The notes: generated from the letters alone by a model not told the origin. A stretch of 64,000 bases of DNA from Rossellomorea vietnamensis (GCF_008180415.1 NZ_VTEI01000001.1:166829-230828), one strand, 5' to 3'. Numbered from the stretch's first letter, positions 7,954 to 17,004 are shown. Numbers and translations are program-made.

Positions 7954-9246
7954 TCAATCGACGAAGTCAAATTCAAAGTCAAGCAGTCTGACAGTGTCTC
8001 CGTCTTTTGCTCCTCTTTCTCGCAGTGCCTCGTCGACTCCCATGGTGCGCAATTGACGCGCGAACCTTTTTTGAGATTCTTCGCGGCTGAAATCGGTCAT
8101 CTTAAATAGCTTCTCTATTTTGGCACCGTTGACAACGAATGTGCCATCCGGTTCTCTTGTGATAAAGAATTCAGCCTCAGCTTTTTCATGTTTATAAAGG
8201 ACGCGCTGATCTTTGGTTTCTTCTTCCTCTTCTTGGAACATCGCAAATTGAGGTGTTTCTTCCAATTTATCAGCAATGGCGAACAGCAAATCACGCAGGC
8301 CTTGTCTTGTAACAGCAGAGATTCCGTAAACAGGATAGTCCTCTTTCAGTTGTTCCTTGAAGTTCTTAAGGTTTTCTTCTGAATCAGGCATGTCCATTTT
8401 ATTAGCTACAATGATTTGCGGACGTTCTGTCAAACGAAGGTTGTAAGCTTCCAGCTCCGCATTGATGGTCTGGTAATCCTCGTAAGGGTCTCTTCCCTCA
8501 AGTCCGCTCATATCGATGACGTGGACGATGACACGTGTACGTTCGATGTGGCGGAGGAACTGATGTCCAAGACCTACACCTTCAGATGCGCCTTCGATCA
8601 ATCCAGGAAGATCAGCCATAACAAAGCTGCGTGCGTCTTCCGTTTCAACCATTCCCAGGTTAGGAGCGATGGTTGTAAAGTGATAATCGCCGATTTTTGG
8701 CTTGGCTGCTGAAACGATGGAAAGCAGAGTCGATTTTCCTACACTCGGAAAACCTACAAGTCCGACATCAGCCAGAAGCTTCAATTCCAGTACGATATAA
8801 CGTTCCTGGCCCGGCTCCCCTTTTTCGGATAATTCAGGAGCAGGGTTGGAAGGTGTCGCAAAGCGGGTATTTCCTCTTCCTCCGCGGCCTCCTCTGGAAA
8901 TGACGGCTCTCTGGCCGTGCTCCGTCAAGTCGGCAATCAATTCTCCTGTATCATCATCTTTCACGATGGTACCCGGCGGAACTTTGACTACCATGTCTTT
9001 CGCGTTCCTTCCGTGCATGTTCTTGCTCATCCCATGCTCTCCGCGCGGGGCTTTGAAGTGGCGCTGATAACGGAAATCCATCAGTGTGCGAAGACCTTCT
9101 TCCACTTCAAATATCACGTCGGCGCCATTTCCGCCGTCACCGCCCGCTGGACCTCCGTCCGGGACGTATTTTTCACGGCGGTAAGCAACCATTCCGTTGC
9201 CTCCGTCGCCGCCTTTTGTATAAATCTTGACCTGATCGACAAACAT
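7954..9246 (-). CDS. obg: Obg family GTPase
   Basis: Essential GTPase linked to 50S ribosome maturation, the general stress response and sporulation. The three family domains are present in order. The glycine-rich Obg fold spans residues 1-158 ([20 protein letters not shown]). The G domain spans about 160-330, with P-loop [12 protein letters not shown]3 DLPGLIEGA and G4 NKMD. The C-terminal OCT domain covers about 350-430. The length of 430 aa matches B. subtilis (428). ATG 9246 follows AGGAG. It lies downstream of spo0B, but two MITE copies separate them, so any read-through from spo0B must cross about 400 bp of repeat. Confidence 0.98.
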   Translation of the reverse strand: MFVDQVKIYTKGGDGGNGMVAYRREKYVPDGGPAGGDGGNGADVIFEVEEGLRTLMDFRYQRHFKAPRGEHGMSKNMHGRNAKDMVVKVPPGTIVKDDDTGELIADLTEHGQRAVISRGGRGGRGNTRFATPSNPAPELSEKGEPGQERYIVLELKLLADVGLVGFPSVGKSTLLSIVSAAKPKIGDYHFTTIAPNLGMVETEDARSFVMADLPGLIEGASEGVGLGHQFLRHIERTRVIVHVIDMSGLEGRDPYEDYQTINAELEAYNLRLTERPQIIVANKMDMPDSEENLKNFKEQLKEDYPVYGISAVTRQGLRDLLFAIADKLEETPQFAMFQEEEEETKDQRVLYKHEKAEAEFFITREPDGTFVVNGAKIEKLFKMTDFSREESQKRFARQLRTMGVDEALRERGAKDGDTVRLLDFEFDFVD

Positions 9247-9260
9247 TTATTTTCACTCCT

Positions 9261-9460
9261 AAAAAAGTCTGTTTTCGTATAAATTGTTGCTTTCGGAAAA
9301 ATCCCAAAAACCGGATTTTTCCCCGAATACTCAGATACTCTCTCTATTCAGGGGGAGCAGCTCTTCTCTTTCTTGCTTACCAGAATATTTCAGGTAGATT
9401 ATGGTGTAATCTTAACTAATTCATATGAAAAAGCAACAAAGTTTACGAAAAGAGCTTTTA
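9261..9460. mobile_element. MITE-like element, copy B
   Basis: About 200 bp. The left end is GTCTGTTTTCGTATAAATTG and the right end CAAAGTTTACGAAAAGAGC, imperfect inverted repeats. The interior contains a GGAAAAATCC...GGATTTTTCC hairpin and CAGCTCTTCTCTTTC. It sits directly upstream of obg and is followed without a gap by copy C in the same orientation. Confidence 0.85.
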
Positions 9461-9663
9461 AAAAGGCTGTTTTCGCATAGATTGTTGCTTTCGGAAAAAT
9501 CCCAGGAGCCGGATTTTTCCCCGGGTATTAAGGGATTTCTCTCTAATCGGGGAAAGCAGCTCTTTTCTTTTCATGATCACCAAGTTATTAAGATGAATTA
9601 TGATTAGTTTTTTGGAATTAGTATCCAAATAGCAACAAAGTTTACGAAAAGAGCCTTTAAAAA
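9458..9663. mobile_element. MITE-like element, copy C
   Basis: This is the best-preserved copy. AAAAAGGCTGTTTTCGCATAG at the left and its partner CAACAAAGTTTACGAAAAG at the right close an element of about 205 bp with the same internal hairpin as copy B. Tandem with copy B, it forms a double insertion between spo0B and obg. Confidence 0.88.
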
Positions 9664-9694
9664 GAGGACCACAAGATGGCCTGCTCTCCATAAA

Positions 9695-10222
9695 TTATCT
9701 ATTTAGATTCAAGGATATTAGAAATCCGTTACTATCCATGGTTTCAACAGCAACACCGGCACTGTTTCTTTCCAGCCAGTCCTGCAGGCTTTCTTTATCT
9801 ACTATTATCCCATTAAAATCCAATTCAAACCGTGCTTCCTGCTGGCAAATCTTGATGGTTACCATCATATTGTTTTCTTCATAGGGTTTCACACAGTTTT
9901 CAAGAACTGAGAAAAGCCCAGTGAACCACCCAAATAACCGAGCATCATTAACATCTGGTTCTTCTGCTTCCAGCACTTCGAATTCCAGCTTGATAAAATG
10001 GGTCTGCCAGTTATAGGTCAGCATCCACTCAGAAAACTTAGGCACCTTAAGATTAGAAAGCTTGGACTCATTCTGGGACTCGGCAACAATTTCTTCAATG
10101 ATCTGCTTTGCCCGATCCATTCTTCCTAAATCCATATTGCCTTTGATTAATTGTAATCTATTCATCCAGTCATGGCGGGCATGCCTCAATGCCTCTACCA
10201 GGTTCCATTCACTATTCATCAT
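9695..10222 (-). CDS. spo0B: Sporulation phosphotransferase Spo0B
   Basis: Relays phosphate from Spo0F to Spo0A in the phosphorelay that starts sporulation. The phosphorylated histidine is H17, in RHARHDWMNRLQLIKGN at residues 13-29, which matches the B. subtilis active-site helix. The rest is a degenerate histidine-kinase-like dimerisation and ATPase fold, with no N/G-box motifs, as expected for a phosphotransferase. The 175-aa length is close to the family norm. ATG 10222 (or the adjacent ATG 10219) follows AGGGAG. It lies between rpmA and obg as in B. subtilis. Confidence 0.93.
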   Translation of the reverse strand: MMNSEWNLVEALRHARHDWMNRLQLIKGNMDLGRMDRAKQIIEEIVAESQNESKLSNLKVPKFSEWMLTYNWQTHFIKLEFEVLEAEEPDVNDARLFGWFTGLFSVLENCVKPYEENNMMVTIKICQQEARFELDFNGIIVDKESLQDWLERNSAGVAVETMDSNGFLISLNLNR

Positions 10223-10348
10223 AAAACTCCCTATAAAACGGTCTTTTCTTATTTGTAGTATATCAGAAAAGGATAGGGGAACGAAAAAAATTCCTGTTAA
10301 AAAGACAAAATTCGACTGAACTGCTTAAATTGTTCTTCATAAAACAAG

Positions 10349-10384
10349 AAAACTCTAACCGAATATACGGCTAGAGTTTTCTTT
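10349..10384 (-). terminator. Terminator of rplU-prp-rpmA
   Basis: AAAACTCTA and TAGAGTTTT with inner CCG/CGG form a long stem just after the rpmA stop, with a T-rich tail on the minus strand. It separates the ribosomal operon from spo0B. Confidence 0.85.
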
Positions 10385-10392
10385 AAAAAGCA

Positions 10393-10695
<303 letters not shown>

Positions 10696-11031
10696 CTACG
10701 CTTTGAAGGTTATTTTTATAAACTTGCTATATTCACGTTCTATCGTCTGTAAAGAGACAATCATCCCTTGTAAAAGAAGCTGGACCTTTTCCTCTGTTTC
10801 ATCCGGCAGGCCTGCCGGGAATTCACAGTGAAGGTAACCGCCATCAGGCGACTGGTCAATCTCGGGTTGAACCCCGGTCAATGACATGATCGCATTAACG
10901 GCACCAAAGGATACAGCCGATGCTCCGGCACAAACGATATCTTGACCATTCTGCGCAAAATTTGCATGACCATCCATGGAAAAAGAAGAAATTCTTCCTC
11001 CCGGATCTTTAGTGAAGTAAACATTAATCAT
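10696..11031 (-). CDS. prp: Ribosomal-processing cysteine protease Prp
   Basis: Cleaves the N-terminal extension of L27 (established for Staphylococcus aureus Prp; YsxB in B. subtilis). The 111-aa protein has the catalytic pair H22 (FSMDGHANF) and C34 (QDIVCAGASA) at family positions. It lies between the L21 and L27 genes, 12 bp from each, the usual Firmicute arrangement, and its substrate motif is present in the neighbouring rpmA. Confidence 0.97.
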   Translation of the reverse strand: MINVYFTKDPGGRISSFSMDGHANFAQNGQDIVCAGASAVSFGAVNAIMSLTGVQPEIDQSPDGGYLHCEFPAGLPDETEEKVQLLLQGMIVSLQTIEREYSKFIKITFKA

Positions 11032-11043
11032 TTTTCAAACGCC

Positions 11044-11352
11044 TTACGCGTTGATTTTGTCAATCGTTACTTTAGTGTAAGGTTGACGATGACCTTGCTT
11101 ACGACGATAGTTTTTCTTCGGCTTGTATTTGAAAACGACTAATTTCTTAGCGCGGCCTTGTTTTTCAACTTTAGCTGTAACAGTAGCTCCATCAACTAAT
11201 GGACTTCCTACTTTTACGTTGTCGCCACCTACGAAAAGTACTTTGTCAAAAGTAACTGTTTCGCCTTCGTTTCCTGCAAGCTTTTCAATGTAGATAGATT
11301 GTCCCTCTTCTACTTTGATTTGCTTTCCGCCAGTTTCGATAATTGCGTACAT
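11044..11352 (-). CDS. rplU: 50S ribosomal protein L21
   Basis: Large-subunit protein binding 23S rRNA. The 102-aa sequence has the family hallmarks [17 protein letters not shown] at the N-terminus and [19 protein letters not shown] at the C-terminus. The start is ATG 11352, with AAGGAGG 8 nt upstream; the in-frame GTG at 11361 overlaps the Shine-Dalgarno sequence. First gene of the operon, preceded by the L21 leader. Confidence 0.98.
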   Translation of the reverse strand: MYAIIETGGKQIKVEEGQSIYIEKLAGNEGETVTFDKVLFVGGDNVKVGSPLVDGATVTAKVEKQGRAKKLVVFKYKPKKNYRRKQGHRQPYTKVTIDKINA

Positions 11353-11460
11353 GAATGGCACCTCCTTATAAACTCAGACTCGCCAAGTACAGGCGTTTTG
11401 TTTTTGCAACAAAAGCTTACTGCCTGATTTGAGCGGTTGTAGCACGGGTGCTACAAAAAC
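11353..11460 (-). ncRNA. L21 leader (ribosomal protein autoregulatory 5' UTR)
   Basis: The roughly 100-nt leader upstream of rplU has a 5' hairpin GTAGCACCCGTGCTAC and a pairing segment ACGCCTGTACTTGGCGAG shortly before the Shine-Dalgarno sequence. Position and hairpins match the L21 leader family of Bacilli, thought to let the operon's ribosomal protein limit its own expression. Assignment rests on position and motifs, not on a covariance-model search. Confidence 0.7.
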
Positions 11461-11474
11461 TATAACATAAGAAT

Positions 11475-11502
11475 CCTATCATATATTCAAGAATGGTGTC
11501 AA
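11475..11502 (-). promoter_or_regulatory. Candidate promoter of rplU-prp-rpmA
   Basis: On the minus strand TTGACA (11497-11502) is a consensus -35 with AT-rich candidate -10 hexamers (ATAGGA at 17 bp, or TATGAT slightly closer). The gap before the L21 leader fits. The -10 is not certain. Confidence 0.5.
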
Positions 11503-11559
11503 TAGCTTTCATGGGAATTAAAATGATTCAGGAATTTGCTACTTAAATAAAAACCTGAG

Positions 11560-11970
11560 TTTTTTGGTCTCCGAGGGGCGTGCACTTTGAACCAGCTGGA
11601 CTGGACGCACGCCCATCCTGGAGGGGATCGACTTCTGGTGCTATCCCTCTAAGCAGAAAGAAAGGATGCATTTAAAAGATACAAATTTTTGGGAGAAGCG
11701 AAATTAAATGCCACGTCCAGAGGAGCAAAAAATAAGGGGAGAATTTCCCGTAAAGTGCAGGTTTTATCTTATTTCACTGGTAAATAGGGGGGATTTTTCC
11801 CCTTATTTAGAGAAAAAGCCCCTGTTTTCCAGTGCTTCTAGTCAAATAAGGGCAGATTCTCCCTCTATTTCAGCTAATTTTTGATGCTGCTTATTCATTA
11901 AGGGGAATTTTTCCCGCTATTCTAAAAAGCGTAAGCTCCTTGATCAACTCCGAGAGGGTGAACACTGGAA
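11560..11970. repeat. Palindromic GGGG/CCCC repeat units and structured-element remnants
   Basis: The gap between rng and rplU has no gene. Four units of the type AAATAAGGGGN(5-9)TTCCCCTTATTT begin their G runs at 11736, 11787, 11850 and 11902, so spacing is about 51, 63 and 52 bp. The best is at 11783-11808 (AATAGGGG...CCCCTTATT). Flanking pieces at 11568-11640 and 11950-11975 (CCGAGGGG..., CTGGAACTGGA) resemble right ends of the structured element at 43 kb. Confidence 0.65.
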
Positions 11971-11994
11971 CTGGAAACCACCTACAGGGTTATA

Positions 11995-13452
11995 TTACCT
12001 GTTTTCTAATCTTTTGATTTTATAATATGGTTTGTTCTCTTTAACATGTTGGAACTCAATTTTTTTATGGATGGTACTTTCCATCTCTTTTAGATAATGA
12101 GAACTCTCTCCGCGGAATGCCCGCTGAACATCTTCTGTCGCTTCGATAACTACTTTATCTTCATCCGCAGGATAGAGCTCATAAAGTTCTCTCTCAAGCC
12201 TGTAGGCCATGGATTCCGCACTAAGCACTCTGCCTTGTCCGCTGCAGGATGGGCAGGAGCATGTCGTATACTCAAGCAGCGGCGGCTTCGTCTTCTTCCT
12301 CGTCAGCTGAAGGATTCCCAATTCAGTGAAGCCGACGATGGTCGTCCGCTTTCCATCTTCGCTGAGTCCAGCCTTTAAAGCAGCGATCACTTCCGCCTGC
12401 TGCTGTTCACTCTTCATTTCGATGAAGTCTATAAGTATGATGCCTGACAGGTTCCTGATTTTCAGCTGCCTGGAGATTTCCTTTGCAGCCATTTTATTGG
12501 TTTTCAATACCGTTTGGGAAAGACCGCTTTTACCAGTGAATTTTCCAGTATTCACATCGATCACCGTCAAGGCTTCGGTAGGTTCAATGACAATGGTTGC
12601 CCCATTTTCCAGCCAGACGACTCTTTGCATCGCTTTTTCAATTTGTGTTTCCACCCGGTAATGATTGAAAATATTCTCATGACCCTGGAAATGGGAAATC
12701 GGAGAAGACAGTGATACTCCGTGCTGCTGGAGATAGACCTGAAGTTCTTCTTTCCATACAAAATCATCCGTAATGATTTCAACTTCTTTGATTTTTTTAA
12801 CTTCCTCCAAGATATCATCTGCCATGACATCCTGCCCGTGAAGCAAGAAAGGAGCTTTTCGATTGAGAGATGAAGCATATAAACTTTGATACTGCTTTCT
12901 CAACGCCAGGAATTCTGTTGTAATCTCTTCTTTTGATTTTTGCAGAGAGGCCGTCCTGAAGAGAATGCCTTCCTTGTCCTCTTTCATCTTCGAGCCAAAG
13001 CGGCGCCATTTTTTCTTCTGTTCTTCATCGGACGCTTTTTTCGAGACAGCCACATAGCGGCCCTGGGGCATATAGACAATGGAAGCTCCTTTCAGTTCGA
13101 TCACACCTGTGAGCCTCGGCCCTTTTGTTCCGGCAGGGTCCTTTTTGACTTGAACGAGCAGCTTCTGGCCCTGGTGGAGAAGCTTGCTGATTTCTGCAGA
13201 GTTTCTTTCCGGCTCCTCAAGAGATACATACTCTGCCAGATCATCTATATGTAAAAAACCATTTTTATCTTCGCCAATATTAATAAAAGCAGCATTCAGG
13301 CCCTTTTCAACTTTATCGACACGACCCAGATAAATGTTTCCGACGATCGATTCTTTTTCAGGCTGATAGACATGAAGACTTTCCATTATTCCATCACGCA
13401 GGCGGGCCCATCTTTTTTCCCGTCCCAATGCATTTACGATAATTCTGTTCAT
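11995..13452 (-). CDS. rng: Ribonuclease G/E family endoribonuclease
   Basis: Single-strand endoribonuclease in RNA processing and decay. Residues about 38-125 form an S1 domain (ESIVGNIYLGRVDKVEKGLN, GFLHIDDLAEY). The catalytic core has EPTEALTVIDVNTGKF near 290, including the metal-binding aspartate, and GIILIDFIEM near 340. The Zn-link CSCPSCSGQGRV near residue 400 mediates dimerisation. At 485 aa it is RNase G-like and lacks the long E. coli RNase E tail. ATG 13452 has GAGGAG 6 nt upstream; a TTG one codon earlier is too close to it. B. subtilis lacks this enzyme and relies on RNase Y, but other Bacillaceae keep it at this position. Confidence 0.94.
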   Translation of the reverse strand: MNRIIVNALGREKRWARLRDGIMESLHVYQPEKESIVGNIYLGRVDKVEKGLNAAFINIGEDKNGFLHIDDLAEYVSLEEPERNSAEISKLLHQGQKLLVQVKKDPAGTKGPRLTGVIELKGASIVYMPQGRYVAVSKKASDEEQKKKWRRFGSKMKEDKEGILFRTASLQKSKEEITTEFLALRKQYQSLYASSLNRKAPFLLHGQDVMADDILEEVKKIKEVEIITDDFVWKEELQVYLQQHGVSLSSPISHFQGHENIFNHYRVETQIEKAMQRVVWLENGATIVIEPTEALTVIDVNTGKFTGKSGLSQTVLKTNKMAAKEISRQLKIRNLSGIILIDFIEMKSEQQQAEVIAALKAGLSEDGKRTTIVGFTELGILQLTRKKTKPPLLEYTTCSCPSCSGQGRVLSAESMAYRLERELYELYPADEDKVVIEATEDVQRAFRGESSHYLKEMESTIHKKIEFQHVKENKPYYKIKRLENR

Positions 13453-13484
13453 CAAGAGCTCCTCATTTCGAGTACAAGTAGAAT

Positions 13485-13512
13485 AAGACTAACCGTAAGC
13501 CGGTCAGTCTTT
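13485..13512 (-). terminator. Hairpin between spoIVFB and rng
   Basis: AAGACTGACCG pairs with CGGTTAGTCTT and is followed by a short T-rich stretch on the minus strand. It probably ends spoIVFAB transcription before rng. Confidence 0.7.
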
Positions 13513-13548
13513 TCATCATAATATGAAGAGAAATTTTACGCAAACGTT

Positions 13549-14415
13549 TCAATATAAATACAGAAGGTCACGGGACTTAGCGGTTGTCATCTTTTCAGTA
13601 AAATAAGCATGCAGAATTTCGTTTTCGTCCAGCTTGCCGGCTTCTTTGCCATCAATATAAACAATGAGCGGATGCTTGAACCCTCTATGGAATTTCTCCA
13701 GTACAGAGTAAATGGTCTCCTCTCCATCCACCTTGAGAGGTTTCAAATCCCGGACATCTCCGCTTTTACCGTAGTACCTTTCCAATAAAAATCGTATGAA
13801 GGTAAACTGCCTCTGCTTCCACTCTGTCCATAAAGAAAAATACAAAAAAGACAGGATGATCCAAAGATTAAGATGGAAAGGAACCGTCAACAGGACGACT
13901 GCATGAAACAGCAGAAGCGCAGCCAGTGACAGGATCAACGTCCACTGATAGGCGGTGATGAACGTGAACCTGTGCCCAAGGCCAACCGCGAGCAGTTTCC
14001 CTCCATCCAGAGGCCATATGGGCAGCAGGTTAAAGAGCAGGACCATCAAGTTCAATTGAATGAAAAGCTCGTAATAATAAGGCGGGATCAGTCCGGCGGA
14101 ATAGAGAAGCTTGGCTCCACCCATCATCCACAAATGCTGAAGCGGACCGGCCGCCACTACAATGAGTTCTTCCTTCAATGACCGGTTTCCATGCTCATCC
14201 ATCTCCGCTACTCCCCCAAACGGCAGGAGGGAAATCCTCTTAATCCGCCAAGAAAAAACATGGGCCGCACCCCCATGTCCTAACTCGTGTATCAATATAA
14301 TGATAAACAGCATGATCAGCTCAACGAAATGGGCGGTCAGAATCGCCAGTCCGGCCGCCGCCCACAGCAGCGGATGAATATGAACCTTCTTCAGCAGTTT
14401 TCCAAATTCATTCAA
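13549..14415 (-). CDS. spoIVFB: Stage IV sporulation protease SpoIVFB
   Basis: Membrane-embedded site-2 metalloprotease of the outer forespore membrane that cuts pro-sigma-K to release the mother-cell sigma factor. The zinc motif HELGH lies near residue 43 (ILIHELGHGGAAHVF) and the second metal ligand in WPLDGGKLLAVG near 137. Several hydrophobic segments fill residues 10-200. A CBS-like domain occupies the C-terminus (VDGEETIYSVLEKFHRGFKH). At 288 aa it matches B. subtilis. It overlaps spoIVFA by 8 bp, so the partners are translationally coupled. Confidence 0.97.
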   Translation of the reverse strand: MNEFGKLLKKVHIHPLLWAAAGLAILTAHFVELIMLFIIILIHELGHGGAAHVFSWRIKRISLLPFGGVAEMDEHGNRSLKEELIVVAAGPLQHLWMMGGAKLLYSAGLIPPYYYELFIQLNLMVLLFNLLPIWPLDGGKLLAVGLGHRFTFITAYQWTLILSLAALLLFHAVVLLTVPFHLNLWIILSFLYFSLWTEWKQRQFTFIRFLLERYYGKSGDVRDLKPLKVDGEETIYSVLEKFHRGFKHPLIVYIDGKEAGKLDENEILHAYFTEKMTTAKSRDLLYLY

Positions 14416-15178
14416 ATGTAATCACCTGGATTGGATCTATGAAAGCATCCTCTTTTTTGATGGCGAAATAAAATTCCCCAGTCGCTGCATTCTCTTCATC
14501 GGTAACCGTTCCAACCGGATCACCTGCTTTCACTTGTGCATATTGAGTGACCTCGATTGAGTTCAAATGCCCATACCAGGATTCCGATTTGTCACCATGC
14601 TGAATGATGACAGTCTGGCCGAGATCCTCTTTCTTTCCTGCAAAAGTGACCAAACCGCCTTGCATGGCTTCCACCAGGGAACCTTTCCCTGTTTCCACCA
14701 TGATGCCCTGTCCATTGCTTTTAAAATTTTCAACAACCTTTGCTGAAGCCGGCAGTGCATAATCAGCTGACTTCGTCGCCTCTGGCAGACTGCTGTCTTT
14801 TCCCTCCGGAAGCAAAGCCAGAGGCTTCCCGAATTGATCTTCATACCATCCGGCAACTGCTGCGAACTGGAATTCCTTCGTCATTGTCTGCTGAACATAT
14901 GAACGTGCTTTATCAAACCCAGGTACCTGATTCTGAAAAAGAATAGCCGTGCAAAGAACAATGACACTGGTCCCAAGGATCTTCAAAATGAACATTTCTT
15001 TACTGAACAGGGGATGGGTTCCTTCAGAAGGTCCCCCTTCGTAAGATGAAAACCGTTCCCCGCCATACCTTTCTTCGTCCGTTGGAAGCAGCATGCCCCG
15101 GGATTCAGAAGAATGGGTGCTGCTCATCCGTTTTCTCTTAGCTATCCGCTTTCTGATTTCATCCGCTCGATTCCCCAT
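14408..15178 (-). CDS. spoIVFA: SpoIVFA, inhibitor and scaffold of SpoIVFB
   Basis: Holds SpoIVFB and BofA in a complex in the outer forespore membrane and keeps the protease silent until the SpoIVB signal. The 256-aa product has a basic cytoplasmic N-terminus (RKRIAKRKR), one membrane segment near residue 80 (LKILGTSVIVLCTAILF) and a C-terminal LytM/M23-like domain lacking the zinc-binding histidine set (GKGSLVEAMQGGLVTFAGKK). ATG 15178 is preferred: it has AAGGGGA upstream and gives the family length. The open frame continues to 15394, but that stretch contains a likely promoter and is not conserved. Confidence 0.95.
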   Translation of the reverse strand: MGNRADEIRKRIAKRKRMSSTHSSESRGMLLPTDEERYGGERFSSYEGGPSEGTHPLFSKEMFILKILGTSVIVLCTAILFQNQVPGFDKARSYVQQTMTKEFQFAAVAGWYEDQFGKPLALLPEGKDSSLPEATKSADYALPASAKVVENFKSNGQGIMVETGKGSLVEAMQGGLVTFAGKKEDLGQTVIIQHGDKSESWYGHLNSIEVTQYAQVKAGDPVGTVTDEENAATGEFYFAIKKEDAFIDPIQVITFE

Positions 15179-15259
15179 ATACCATTCCCCTTTTTGTATG
15201 CTGGAACGCGTACAGCCTGGAGTCTGTAACGATCGGCTTTCGGTGCAGACTCTTCTCCC

Positions 15260-15288
15260 TGTATAGTACAAGTCCCTTTTGCTATCAA
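15260..15288 (-). promoter_or_regulatory. Candidate spoIVFA promoter
   Basis: On the minus strand TTGATA (15283-15288) and TATACA (15260-15265) are separated by exactly 17 bp, a good vegetative-type promoter about 80 bp before spoIVFA. The B. subtilis operon is sigma-E dependent. No clear sigma-E pair was recognised, so the sigma factor is open. Confidence 0.5.
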
Positions 15289-15413
15289 TGTATGACTTGT
15301 CCTTTGGAAATATGTCTGTTGAAGTTTTGGGTGAATGAAGTTGCTCACTTGTCAGCAGATGCTGATGCAGCCCTTTCTCTGCGAGGTACATCATCTTTTC
15401 GTATTTCCTTTTT

Positions 15414-16037
15414 GATGTACCTCGCTCGCTTAGCGAAGTACATTATCTTCTCGATTTTTTCTTTTGATGTACCCCGCTCGCTTAGCGAAGTACATTATCT
15501 CCTCGGTTTTCCCTTTTGATGTACCTCGCTCGCTTAGCGAAGTACATTATCTTCTCGATTTTTTCTTTTGATGTCCCCCGCTCGCTTAGCGAAGTACATT
15601 ATCTTCTCGATTTTTTCTTTTGATGTACCTCGCTCGCTTAGCGAAGTACATTATCTTCTCGGTTTTCCCTTTTGATGTACCCCGCTCGCTTAGCGAAGTA
15701 CATTATCTTCTCGATTTTCCATTTTGATGCACCTCGCGCCCCGCGAGGTACAACTTCTTCTCTGTTTTCTCATTTGATGTACCCCGCTCGACCTGCGAGG
15801 TACATCATCTTCTCGGTTTTCCTTTTTGATGTAACTCCCTCGCTTAGCGAAGTACATTATCTTCTCGGTTTTTCCTTTTGATGTACCCCGCTCGACCTGC
15901 GAGGTACATCATCTTCTCGGTTTTTTCTTTTGATGTACCTCGCTCGCTTAGCGAAGTACATTATCTTCTCGGTTTTCCCTTTTGATGTACCCCGCTCGAC
16001 CTGCGAGGTACATCATCTATTAATTTCCCTCATTTAA
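15414..16037. repeat. 52-bp palindromic tandem array, 12 copies
   Basis: Twelve contiguous units begin GATGTACC at 15414, 15466, 15518 and every ~52 bp after. Each unit is a hairpin plus a T-rich linker ending TTTTGATG. There are two arm types. Type A is GATGTACNTCGCT / AGCGAAGTACAT. Type B is GATGTACCCCGC / GCGAGGTACATC (loop TCGACCT). Types A and B alternate irregularly, and one unit near 15727 is diverged. A half unit precedes the array near 15376. It fills the gap between minD and spoIVFA. There are no variable spacers, so it is not a CRISPR array. Confidence 0.92.
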
Positions 16038-16157
16038 TGCACACCCTCGCAAACAGACTAACTTCTCCCTTCGCCGTTTCTAAGCCTCACACACACCTAT
16101 CCTCCCGCCGGCAAAATTGCTGCTCCATTACTTCCTTTCCACCCAAACTCCCTAAAC

Positions 16158-16192
16158 ACAAAAAAGCCGCCCTGCAACAATGGAGGACGACT
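16158..16192 (-). terminator. Terminator of minCD
   Basis: On the minus strand GTCGTCCT pairs with AGGGCGGC (two G-U pairs) and is followed by TTTTTTGTG, 9 nt after the minD stop. Confidence 0.88.
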
Positions 16193-16200
16193 TGATTCTA

Positions 16201-17004
16201 TTAAGCTTTTACACCAAAGAACTTTTTCAGCTTGGTGAATACGCCTTGTCTATCATCATCCAAGGACTGAAGCGGCACCGATTCTCCAAGGATTCGGCGG
16301 GCGATGTTGCGGTAGGCAATGGATGCCTTGCTGCTTGGATCCATGGCAATCGGCTCGCCTCTGTTGGAGGATTTAATGACATTGTCATCATCGGCTACGA
16401 TGCCGATCAGGTCGATGGACAAGTGAGTCGTGATTTCATCAACATCAAGCATTTCGCCGTTTTTCATCATATGGGTCCTGATGCGGTTGATGATGAGTTT
16501 CGGAGGCTCGATATCTTCCTTTTCGAGCAGGCCGATGATGCGGTCTGCATCCCTGACCGCGGAGATTTCCGGTGTGGTTACCACAATTGCTCTGTCAGCA
16601 CCGGCAACGGCATTCTTGTAGCCTTGTTCAATTCCTGCAGGGCAATCGATGATAATATAATCATAGTCTTGCTTAAGTGTATCGATCAATTTCTTCATCT
16701 GCGGAGGAGATACCGCCGATTTGTCGCTTGTCTGTGCGGCCGGAAGCAGGAAGAGCTTATCTTCGAACCGTTTGTCTTTTACAAGGGCCTGATGGATTTT
16801 ACAGCGTTCTTCCACGACATCGACCAGATCATAAATAATCCGGTTTTCAAGCCCCATTACGACATCCAGGTTCCGCAGGCCGATATCGGTATCCACCAAA
16901 CAGACTTTTTTCCCTTGCAGAGCTAATGCCGTTCCAACATTCGCGGATGTAGTCGTTTTACCTACACCACCCTTACCTGAAGTGATTACTATAGCTTCAC
17001 CCAC
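16201..17004 (-). CDS. minD: Septum-site ATPase MinD
   Basis: Membrane-associated ATPase that recruits MinC to the poles to prevent polar division; it also affects sporulation septa. It shows the deviant Walker A GKGGVGKTTT near residue 10, switch DTDIGLRNLDVVMG near 38, Walker B-like YDYIIIDCPAG near 114, and the C-terminal amphipathic membrane-targeting helix VFTKLKKFFGVKA. The 267-aa length matches B. subtilis (268). The start is GTG 17004 with AAAGGGGG upstream. It follows minC by 1 bp. Confidence 0.98.
   Translation of the reverse strand: MGEAIVITSGKGGVGKTTTSANVGTALALQGKKVCLVDTDIGLRNLDVVMGLENRIIYDLVDVVEERCKIHQALVKDKRFEDKLFLLPAAQTSDKSAVSPPQMKKLIDTLKQDYDYIIIDCPAGIEQGYKNAVAGADRAIVVTTPEISAVRDADRIIGLLEKEDIEPPKLIINRIRTHMMKNGEMLDVDEITTHLSIDLIGIVADDDNVIKSSNRGEPIAMDPSSKASIAYRNIARRILGESVPLQSLDDDRQGVFTKLKKFFGVKA

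Noticed and set aside
15179-15394. 72-residue upstream extension of SpoIVFA
   Set aside because: It contains a TTGATA-17-TATACA promoter, lacks an RBS and is absent from the family.
15414-16037. CRISPR array
   Set aside because: Units are contiguous 52-bp palindromes with near-constant linkers; there are no unique spacers and no cas genes.
16180-16926. 248-aa plus-strand frame opposite minD
   Set aside because: Antisense shadow; its start lies in the minD terminator.
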